Below are positions 1 through 6,380 of a stretch of 15,166 nt of DNA, one piece after another. Below the pieces are notes generated by a model. That model was not told the origin of the DNA, did not search any database, and saw only the letters and a list, made by a program, of their open reading frames with translations. The stretch lies in contig JAMPYH010000025.1 of assembly GCA_023700785.1 (NCBI GenBank), positions 1 to 15,166 on the forward strand, read 5' to 3'. Origin of the DNA: Candidatus Zixiibacteriota bacterium (GTDB taxonomy: Bacteria; Zixibacteria; MSB-5A5; GN15; FEB-12). The position numbers and the translations under genes were made by a program. Each line of letters begins with the position of its first letter. Within the stretch, counting starts at the first letter, position 1.

Positions 1-1499
1 AGCGTGTGGCCCACTTCGTGCGCCACCAACTCGGTGATGTACGCGTTCACATATTCCTTGGTCACCGCGTCTTTGTCCGCGAAATCATCCATGTTGGTGA
101 GCACATAGTTTAGCCCAAACGCGGCTTCCGTCGCTGACTGGGACTCATAATCGCAGAAATGCGGATGCTCGGAACGCATTTTGTCGAGCGCTGCCTGGAT
201 CTCCGGATTCTCCTGGGCCACCGAACCGTCAAACGCCACCGGTGCGATCCACTTCTCCATGGTGTTGTACATCGCGCGAATGAAATCCGCGCCGACTCGG
301 ATATCCGCGTCGTAGATCTGGCCGGTCAGCGGATTGGCGCGACTCGGTCCGACAGCGTAGGTACCGCCGGGAATAATGATCCATCGGACCGTGCTGTACC
401 GCACATCCGCCGGATCCCAGGTCGCGGTATCTTCCATCTGCTTGGCGATGATCGCATTCTTAAACCCGGCCTTCTCAAACGCCGGCTGCCAGAACTCGAT
501 CCCCTTCTTGACCGCGTCACGATACTCGTGCGGAACCGTGTTTTCGATCCAGTAAACGATCGGTTCCACCGGCTCGGACACCGCGGCGGACGGATCTTTC
601 TTCTTCAGATGCCACCGGTTCACATACCGCACATACGGGCTTTCTGTGTCGAGATTGCTGTAATCCTGATAAATACTCAGGAAATGGCCGACACGGTCAT
701 CCGCAATTCTCGGCACGAAATCGGACTCCGGAAACGCGGACAGCGAGTAGTGATACGTATGGTACATACTCATGCCGTTTTGCAGGGAGACACCGGACTG
801 CGGCTTGTTCGTTCGATAGTGCAGCCGCACGTCCAGTTCGGAGTTCATCGGGAAGGATTTGATCGTCTCGTAGTAGCTGTTCTCCTTATCGAAGCTCAGC
901 GCGGTCTGGCCCATCTGGCCCAGGAAATAGCTGATATTCTCGGCGTCCCGCACAAAGAAGCTGGTCGGATCGATCAGGATCGCGCCGGCTGTGTCCGGCT
1001 TGGACTCAACCTTGAACGATGCCAGCAGTGCGTCGGAGATCCCGCTTGCGACCGCCTTGTGCAGGGTCGATGACGTATCGGCTCGCAAACGGAGGTTCTT
1101 TTCCATGAGCATCACTTTCTTGCCCACCCGCTTGAAATAGAACGGATAGGTATCGCTCATGGAGCCGTTGTCAAAAAACGCGCCGTCGGACTTCGAAATA
1201 GTCGTACCGCACAGATAGACTTTGCCGAACTGGTCCGGCTTGATCGACATATACACGGCATTGCTATTGGTGTCGAGATAGAACGTGAACAGGCCGTCGA
1301 TGGCGACCCGATCTTTGATCAGTTCCGCAAACGGCTTCTCAGCATCCTTGCCGTCGCCGCCCGGCTTGGTTGACTTGTCGGCCCCCGGCTTCTTTAACCC
1401 TGTCAGGGTATAGTTTCGTCTGCCGGCGAACGCCTCTTCGGCGGACATCAGCATGAACACGGCCAGCAGCGCGCACACGAACATTCGGTGGAAACGCAT
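1..1499 (-). CDS. Secreted zinc-dependent metalloprotease (DUF5117/DUF4953-like), C-terminus beyond window
   Basis: The frame is open from an ATG at 1499 to the window edge, giving 499 full residues; the rest of the protein lies outside. An AGGAG ribosome site (1509-1513) sits 9 nt before the ATG. Residues 1-25 form a signal peptide (hydrophobic core LLAVFMLM, likely cut after AFA), so the product is exported. Residues ~55-300 resemble the N-terminal domains of the DUF5118/DUF5117 family. Residues ~315-355 (YWIENTVP, AFEKAGFKNAI) and GPSRANPLTGQIYDADIR (384-401) are typical of the linked DUF4953 catalytic region. The zinc motif HEVGH is at residues 494-498, immediately before the cut; the expected further zinc ligand of a metzincin-like site cannot be seen. 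Family members are large outer-membrane or extracellular metallopeptidases, common in Bacteroidota and relatives; substrates are unknown. The family call rests on recalled motifs. The gene is separated from the subtilase upstream of it by a terminator, so it is probably its own transcription unit. Confidence 0.88.
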   Translation of the reverse strand, partial: MRFHRMFVCALLAVFMLMSAEEAFAGRRNYTLTGLKKPGADKSTKPGGDGKDAEKPFAELIKDRVAIDGLFTFYLDTNSNAVYMSIKPDQFGKVYLCGTTISKSDGAFFDNGSMSDTYPFYFKRVGKKVMLMEKNLRLRADTSSTLHKAVASGISDALLASFKVESKPDTAGAILIDPTSFFVRDAENISYFLGQMGQTALSFDKENSYYETIKSFPMNSELDVRLHYRTNKPQSGVSLQNGMSMYHTYHYSLSAFPESDFVPRIADDRVGHFLSIYQDYSNLDTESPYVRYVNRWHLKKKDPSAAVSEPVEPIVYWIENTVPHEYRDAVKKGIEFWQPAFEKAGFKNAIIAKQMEDTATWDPADVRYSTVRWIIIPGGTYAVGPSRANPLTGQIYDADIRVGADFIRAMYNTMEKWIAPVAFDGSVAQENPEIQAALDKMRSEHPHFCDYESQSATEAAFGLNYVLTNMDDFADKDAVTKEYVNAYITELVAHEVGHT

Positions 1500-1530
1500 C
1501 ACCGTACTCTCCTCTGTTTTTGGTTGTATG

Positions 1531-1557
1531 AGTGTAAACAAGTTCTAAGCGATCCAA
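1531..1557 (-). promoter_or_regulatory. Possible promoter of the metalloprotease gene
   Basis: On the minus strand TTGGAT (1552-1557) and TACACT (1531-1536) are separated by 15 bp. Transcription would start near 1524 and give a leader of about 25 nt that includes the AGGAG ribosome site. The short spacer and imperfect boxes make this a weak call; it is supported mainly by its position. Confidence 0.25.
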
Positions 1558-1931
1558 GAGCACATAACTCTAATGAATAGGTTGTGCCGCCGTACCTGAA
1601 CTGCCAACGCGACACTTGAGGTTGACGCCATAAAGTAGGTTTCCGTGAGCCGACTCACATCCTTTACGAGCCGATCGCGTACCGGTAACTGATTACGAGA
1701 AATGGGGTCCAAAGGATTCATCAAAATCGGCGGAAACGTCATTTCCGTCGCAACATATACCAATTGTTCGCGTGAGACCCGTACCGTCCGCACGACGTGT
1801 CATAAGAAACCACTCAAAGACGAGCAAGACCGGACAAATGTTTAATCTGTGCGGCGCTGATCCCGGGCTGCCAACCTGGCCGGCCCGGATGAATATAGTA
1901 ACTCGGCCAACGCTGGGTAAGTGATTTCCCC

Positions 1932-1959
1932 AAAAAAAAGACCGGCTCAGCCGGTCTTT
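1932..1959 (-). terminator. Rho-independent terminator of the dockerin-tailed subtilase gene
   Basis: A perfect 10-bp stem (AAAGACCGGC at 1937-1946 with GCCGGTCTTT at 1950-1959) closes a 3-nt loop. Read on the minus strand the stem runs into eight consecutive T residues (complement of 1932-1939). It starts about 25 nt after the TAG stop at 1985-1987. There is no T-run in the plus direction, so it acts for the minus strand. Confidence 0.93.
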
Positions 1960-1984
1960 CAAACTATCCGATTGCGGCCCACCG

Positions 1985-4900
1985 CTATGGACAACAGAGC
2001 GTGACTGAGCCGCCCCCTACCAAATAGGCGATCAGCAGCGATAGGTCGGTCAGGTCGATATTGGTGTTGCAGTCAAACGACGACGCGGCCGTGACCGGCG
2101 GAGGAGTCCCTGATGCGACCAAATAGGCGATCAAGTACGAGAGATCCGAAAGATCCGGCGATCCGCCGCCATTGGTGACATCGCCACAAATGTATTGCTG
2201 GTATTTGAAGGTCCGGCTGCTGGTGAAGCCGGTGAACGAGCCAGCCGAGTCTGCTCCTTTCACGCGCCAATGATAGGTTTGTCCCTGGATCGGCGACGCA
2301 AAGAGGAAACTGTCCGCGTAAACCCAGCCGGTGAACGTGTAATCAGAAAAGTCCGCCGCTGTGGAGATATGGAGATAATAATACTCTCGCGATGTTTCCC
2401 AGCCGACCGGCGGTGAACCGTTCCAACGAAGCGGCACCGGAAGCGACGGGATCGTCGCCGCGTTTGCCGGGTACTCAAGTGTCGGCAGGCTTGGCGGCTG
2501 CGTATCAACGATGAAGCTTGGCGCGCTTGGCGGCGACGAGATATTCCCCGCGAGGTCGATCCGGCGGACGCGCCAGTACCACCTCCCATCCGACAGGGAA
2601 GAGGGGAGAGCGAAACTAGACCCGCTGATCGGCTGGAATGAGAGCAGATTAACGGTAAAAGCCGAATCATTCGCCAACTCCAGCACGCCGTACTCCGGAG
2701 CCGTGTTCGGTCCGGAGCCGTCAGCATCCGAAAAATAGAATGTCGGCTGCGGCTGAGTGGTCGCACTGCCGGGTGCCGGAGAGATCTGGAGCACCGCCTC
2801 CGGCAGACCGTTATCCACGACCAGGCGACGCGGGAAGCGCTGGATCGACGACGAGTCACCCGAAACAAATTTCTTCACCGCCCAGAAATATTGGCCGTCC
2901 AACAGTGAATCGTTCGCCGCGATGGTGAAACTCGTGGACGGCAGGCCGGCGAAGGTCTTGAACACTACGGTCAGATTTGTGTCGTTGCCGATCAGCAGCG
3001 TGTAGCTGTCGGCCGTGCCGCTCCATTCAAACGTCGGTCTCCGGTTCTGCATATAGACCACGGTATCCGGCGACGTCAGAGTGGGAGGGAATACCGCGTT
3101 GAGTATCAGTATCTGGGTCGAAGCGGTATCGCCTATGTCATTTGGCCCCGCGGCAATGGTCGTCAGGTCATGGTAGCTCTGGTGCGCGACCTCCTCGGGG
3201 ACATACAGTGTAAAGTTCAGCACCGCGCTGTCACCCGCCTGGACGGTGACCGCCTGGAATGGGGGAGAGACCAGCCATCCGTCGCCGGAAGAAGGTGTCA
3301 CATCGAAAATGCCAACCGCGTTGCCGGTGTTCTTAACCAACACCGAAAACGCGAGCGCCGCGGGGGAAGTCGCCGTGTCCTCGGCCACCCCTGACAACGT
3401 CATCGCGTAAACTTCGGCCGCCCGGAGGCTGACCGAGTTTTGCGTCACTACGTTTGTGTCTGTTTTCGATCGTGCGACGCAGTTGACCAAGGCCGAATCG
3501 ATCGCCAGGGCCGAAACCGGAATGTTGGCGCCAATAGTGTAGTGGACAGAATCGTACGGATCCAGCAGCACCACCGTGTCAACCGTTGACGTGATCCAGC
3601 CGCGATCGTCACTGATCAGTACGCGGATGGAATCAGTCGAGCCTCCCACATTGCTCACCCAGAAATTGACCGACGTCGCCGAGCCGGGATTCAACACCTG
3701 ATCGCCGTCGTCAAAGACCGCCATCGCGCGATTTTGGCCCGGCTGGTAAATGCTGTCCGGCGTAAAGACCAACGAGTATTTTTGCGGTCCGGTCGGAACA
3801 TTGTAGCCGTTGACCCGTGCCTTCCAGAGACCGGGCGTCGGACCGACTATCTCCACCGTCTCGACATTGTCTCGGCGATTAAAGTCTTTGGTCGCGGCGG
3901 CGGCCGGCACCGACGGATTCATGATCCACGGTTTGGTCTCCGCGCCAAATGGGTCGATCAAAACCAGATCAAGGTCATTGATCAAAGTGTTTCCGGAGAT
4001 GCTGGTCCCGCCTGGGTCGTCCCACACCAGCGTCGCTTTGAGCCGGGTGGAGCCTCCCGGGACGGTCAGGTCATACTGCACCAGGTTGCCGTGCGATATC
4101 TGACTCTCGACATATGACGGCGCGCCGATGGCTACTTTCTTAACCGCGGCCTCGGCATCCACGCGTCCATGCCCGAACTGATAATCGGGACCGGTGGTCC
4201 CGAGGTCGGTCGCGGAATTGATGAGGATTCCCTTTATACTTGATGGCAATATCTGCTGCGCGCCGTAGCTGAGAAATTGCTGCTGGTACATGAGCGCCAG
4301 CACTCCGGCGACCGCTGGAGCGGACATCGATGTTCCGCACATCACGGTGTAGCCGGTTGTCGTGTTGGTTGAAGTGACGCCGCCGTCGCCGCTCGACTGA
4401 CAACCCGGTCCAACGACATCTGGCTTGATCCTACCGTCGTCGGTCGGACCCCACGAGGAGAACGATGTCATACTGCTGTTATTGGAGTTGATCGCGCCAA
4501 CTGAAATGATGTTCTTGGAACAGGCCAGGCCATCCACCGTGCCGTAACTCCACCCGATCGACCCGCAATACTTCGATGAGGTCCCGCGCTGATTTCCCGC
4601 GGAGAAGATGATCGAGACCGGTCGGCCAGTACTTCCTCGCACGATATTGTCCAAAGTGGCGTCAACGCTGAAGTAAGTCCCCAATACATCCTCGCAGGCT
4701 CCCTGGGTGGCGGGATCTCCCACGCTGTATCCCCAGGAATTGGTCCCCAGGGAAGCCCCCCAGTTATTCACCACATTCTGATACTCGTTAAATACTTCGC
4801 TCGACGATCCCCACCAGAGCTGGGAGACGATAGCCGCAGCCGGGGCCATCCCGGTGTACACGCCGCCGGAGTTGGTTCCATTGCCGATTATCGTTCCCGC

Positions 4901-5698
4901 GACGTGGGACGCATGAGCGGCAACCGGCGATCCATCCAGCACGGTCACTCTGCCGGAAAGGTCCGGGTGCGACGTGCTCGCGCTGCCGCCATCCCATTCC
5001 GCGACAACCATCGCGTCGCCGTCCAAACCGTACGGCGGCGCCTGAACGATGTTTGCTTTCAGGTTGGTTCGTGCGTTATCGTTGTGTTCCTCCTGCATCA
5101 ACACATACGGCTCGATCCACTGGGTCGCGTCCATCTCGGCGACTTGGCGGTAACTCTCGGCGGGAAGATAGATATCCAGCGTGTTGGTCGACGGATCGAC
5201 ACCGATCAGTTCCGCCCCCAGATCCGCGCGAAGTCGGCCCGCTACCGCAAGGGGATCCTCATCGCGATGCAAAACCACCGCGAACGGAAACGTGCCGTCG
5301 CTCCGCTTCTTGATATTCGCCTCAGGGATCATGCCGACCAAGGGGGATATCTTTTGCGCCGGCGCTATTGAACTCATCCAGCGGATCGACGCGTTGGCGA
5401 AATCGGCATCCGACAGGGGAGAGGTCATTTTGGCCAGCCAGGCGTTGTCGGGTATGTACGCGAGCAAGGTGATTCCCTTGTCGGCCAACCAGGCCCTATC
5501 CACATCGCTGACCGGTTGACCAAATTGCAGGATCAGATGTTTGCCGACATGTGCTGCCTGTGCCGACGCAGTTACCGCCGCATCGGGCGTTACCGCGCCG
5601 TTACGCAAATGAATTCTTGGGGAATCAGAGCCAAAAAGTGAAGCGCCAAGTATCGAGGTAATCAGGACAAGCAATAGGGTTCGCGGCATGTAGTTCAT
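1985..5698 (-). CDS. Secreted subtilisin-like serine protease (S8, KP-43-like) with Ig/Fn3-like modules and dockerin-like C-terminus
   Basis: This is a 1237-residue exported protease. The ATG at 5698 has GAGG 5 nt upstream; residues 1-23 form a signal peptide. A propeptide-like region occupies ~25-215. The S8 domain (~220-525) shows Asp236 (AEWDGG), His262 (HASHVAGT), oxyanion Asn369 (SAGN) and Ser457 (GTSMSAP). The usual Gly after the catalytic His is Ala263 here. Residues ~535-647 (LVWDD, LINDLDLVLIDP, RRDNVETV, YNVPTGPQ) match the beta-barrel that follows the catalytic domain in KP-43-type proteases. Then come two beta-rich modules (~655-760, ~762-868) and three Fn3/Ig-like repeats (~870-965, 966-1066, 1067-1165), each with a 'DG.YFWAV / DGRWYWRV / QTYHWRVKG' strand. 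The tail (1171-1237) has two dockerin-like repeats, DLSDLSYLIAYLV and DLTDLSLLIAYLV, with Asp/Asn calcium-loop positions and four Cys. It lacks the QNYPNPFNP tail of the neighbouring exported proteins. It has its own promoter and terminator, so it is monocistronic. Substrate is unknown; the role of the dockerin-like tail (surface anchoring or partner docking) is inference. Confidence 0.94.
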   Translation of the reverse strand: MNYMPRTLLLVLITSILGASLFGSDSPRIHLRNGAVTPDAAVTASAQAAHVGKHLILQFGQPVSDVDRAWLADKGITLLAYIPDNAWLAKMTSPLSDADFANASIRWMSSIAPAQKISPLVGMIPEANIKKRSDGTFPFAVVLHRDEDPLAVAGRLRADLGAELIGVDPSTNTLDIYLPAESYRQVAEMDATQWIEPYVLMQEEHNDNARTNLKANIVQAPPYGLDGDAMVVAEWDGGSASTSHPDLSGRVTVLDGSPVAAHASHVAGTIIGNGTNSGGVYTGMAPAAAIVSQLWWGSSSEVFNEYQNVVNNWGASLGTNSWGYSVGDPATQGACEDVLGTYFSVDATLDNIVRGSTGRPVSIIFSAGNQRGTSSKYCGSIGWSYGTVDGLACSKNIISVGAINSNNSSMTSFSSWGPTDDGRIKPDVVGPGCQSSGDGGVTSTNTTTGYTVMCGTSMSAPAVAGVLALMYQQQFLSYGAQQILPSSIKGILINSATDLGTTGPDYQFGHGRVDAEAAVKKVAIGAPSYVESQISHGNLVQYDLTVPGGSTRLKATLVWDDPGGTSISGNTLINDLDLVLIDPFGAETKPWIMNPSVPAAAATKDFNRRDNVETVEIVGPTPGLWKARVNGYNVPTGPQKYSLVFTPDSIYQPGQNRAMAVFDDGDQVLNPGSATSVNFWVSNVGGSTDSIRVLISDDRGWITSTVDTVVLLDPYDSVHYTIGANIPVSALAIDSALVNCVARSKTDTNVVTQNSVSLRAAEVYAMTLSGVAEDTATSPAALAFSVLVKNTGNAVGIFDVTPSSGDGWLVSPPFQAVTVQAGDSAVLNFTLYVPEEVAHQSYHDLTTIAAGPNDIGDTASTQILILNAVFPPTLTSPDTVVYMQNRRPTFEWSGTADSYTLLIGNDTNLTVVFKTFAGLPSTSFTIAANDSLLDGQYFWAVKKFVSGDSSSIQRFPRRLVVDNGLPEAVLQISPAPGSATTQPQPTFYFSDADGSGPNTAPEYGVLELANDSAFTVNLLSFQPISGSSFALPSSLSDGRWYWRVRRIDLAGNISSPPSAPSFIVDTQPPSLPTLEYPANAATIPSLPVPLRWNGSPPVGWETSREYYYLHISTAADFSDYTFTGWVYADSFLFASPIQGQTYHWRVKGADSAGSFTGFTSSRTFKYQQYICGDVTNGGGSPDLSDLSYLIAYLVASGTPPPVTAASSFDCNTNIDLTDLSLLIAYLVGGGSVTLCCP

Positions 5699-5722
5699 CA
5701 GGTCCTCAGGGCGTGTTGTTAA

Positions 5723-5745
5723 TTCTTCGGCCGTAACGCGAAGAA
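5723..5745. promoter_or_regulatory. Inverted repeat in the leader of the subtilase gene
   Basis: TTCTTCG (5723-5729) and CGAAGAA (5739-5745) are perfect 7-bp inverted arms around a 9-nt spacer. The element falls about +10 to +32 relative to the transcription start expected from the adjacent promoter. It could be an operator for a dimeric regulator or a leader hairpin. There is no direct evidence for either. Confidence 0.35.
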
Positions 5746-5761
5746 CTGCAGAGTACTCCGC

Positions 5762-5789
5762 AATATATTGGATTCCGCTTTATAGTCAA
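5762..5789 (-). promoter_or_regulatory. Sigma70-type promoter of the dockerin-tailed subtilase gene
   Basis: On the minus strand TTGACT (5784-5789) and TATATT (5762-5767) are separated by 16 bp; each differs from the consensus box at one position. Transcription should start near 5755 and give a leader of about 57 nt containing the GAGG ribosome site. It lies in an AT-rich stretch between divergent genes. The consensus is the E. coli one, so it is an approximation for this lineage. Confidence 0.6.
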
Positions 5790-5834
5790 TCGCTATCCCA
5801 TTGCATGATGGTTGATTATCGGAAACCGTTGTGA

Positions 5835-5863
5835 TTGCGCCACTGCTTGTTGCCACCTATATT
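5835..5863 (+). promoter_or_regulatory. Possible promoter of the EVE-domain gene
   Basis: TTGCGC (5835-5840), a 17-bp spacer and TATATT (5858-5863) lie just ahead of the plus-strand gene. The -10 box is good and the -35 box is weak (three of six). The start would fall near 5870, leaving about 25 nt before the ATG at 5895. If correct, it rules out the upstream in-frame TTG at 5835 as the translation start. Confidence 0.4.
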
Positions 5864-5885
5864 TTCAGCCACAGACCAGACACCC

Positions 5886-5891
5886 GAGGAG
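5886..5891 (+). promoter_or_regulatory. Ribosome binding site fixing the EVE gene start
   Basis: GAGGAG lies 3 nt (its GAGG core 5 nt) before the ATG at 5895. The frame is open back to a TTG at 5835, but that codon has no comparable site, and the first 20 residues it would add do not look like this family. The ATG at 5895 begins MAKQYWLFKTEP, where family members begin. Confidence 0.75.
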
Positions 5892-5894
5892 TTC

Positions 5895-6380
5895 ATGGCT
5901 AAACAATACTGGCTCTTTAAGACTGAGCCTGACTGCTTCTCAATTGAAGATCTGCGCCAATCACCTGGCATGACAACGTCCTGGTCGGGGGTTCGTAACT
6001 ATTTGGCGAGAAACATATTACGCGACCAAGTGAAGGTAAAGGACGAAGTCCTGTTCCATCACAGTTCCTCCGACCCTGTAGGCATCGCCGGAACCTGCGT
6101 GGTGACTCGTTCGGGCTATCCGGATCCAACTCAATTTGATCCCGAGAGTCAGTACTTCGCGCCGAAAGCGACTCTCGACAGCCCGATCTGGTACACGGTG
6201 GACGTCAAGTTTCAGTTGAAGCTGTCGGAGTTGATTCCACTGAGTCTGCTGCGTCAGACCCCTGGACTTGAGAAGATGATGGTCTGTCAGCGTGGGGCGC
6301 GCTTGTCAGTTCAGCCAGTGACCGCAGAGGAATGGAGAGTGGTTCAGGCGCTGATCAAAAAGACAGGTTCGATCACTTGA
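5895..6380 (+). CDS. EVE domain-containing protein (THYN1/DUF55-like)
   Basis: This small cytosolic protein of 161 residues is essentially a single EVE domain, the usual length for the bacterial family. The sequence follows human THYN1 closely in order: WLFKTEP (6-12), FSIEDL (15-20), SWSGVRNYLARN (29-40), the FHHSSSDP-GIAG segment (54-66), YPDPTQFDPES (~75-85), VDVKF, IPL and the terminal RLSVQPVTAEEW. EVE domains are PUA-like folds that bind modified bases in nucleic acids; aromatic and polar residues of the SW-GVRNY segment line the pocket in known structures. The cellular role of the stand-alone bacterial protein is not established. It is the only plus-strand gene here, divergent from the subtilase. 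Its last 8 bp (6373-6380) overlap the end of the convergent beta-helix gene. I see no terminator behind it, so its transcript probably runs antisense into that gene's end. Confidence 0.93.
   Translation: MAKQYWLFKTEPDCFSIEDLRQSPGMTTSWSGVRNYLARNILRDQVKVKDEVLFHHSSSDPVGIAGTCVVTRSGYPDPTQFDPESQYFAPKATLDSPIWYTVDVKFQLKLSELIPLSLLRQTPGLEKMMVCQRGARLSVQPVTAEEWRVVQALIKKTGSIT

Larger units (their letters stand above)
1500..1984. other. Non-coding intergenic stretch
   Basis: This ~485-bp gap lies between the two minus-strand protease genes. It holds a terminator at its right end and a possible promoter at its left end. Short open frames cross it, but none has a convincing ribosome site or recognisable protein, and one runs through the terminator. 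An imperfect inverted repeat (1860-1890: ATCC and GGGC arms pairing with GCCC and GGAT, with one bulged base) lies in the middle; it has no T-run after it, so it is not a standard terminator. I recognise no tRNA, riboswitch or mobile element here. Confidence 0.6.

Noticed and set aside
159..1073. 304-residue plus-strand open frame
   Set aside because: It lies opposite the metalloprotease, whose minus-strand frame has a signal peptide, ribosome site and recognisable HEVGH and GPSR-NP motifs. The plus-strand product is Arg/His/Val-rich with no recognisable domain, typical of an antisense shadow in GC-rich DNA.
1545..1962. Short minus-strand open frames (82 and 89 residues) in the intergenic gap
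   Set aside because: The longer one begins inside the terminator hairpin, neither has a good ribosome site, they overlap each other, and the products resemble no family I know.
2260..2868. 202-residue minus-strand open frame overlapping the dockerin-tailed subtilase
   Set aside because: It is an Arg/Ser-rich alternative frame inside the Fn3-like modules of the real gene.
5835..5894. N-terminal extension of the EVE protein from a TTG start
   Set aside because: The TTG overlaps a probable -35 box, lacks a ribosome site, and the ATG at 5895 with GAGGAG matches the family's usual N-terminus.
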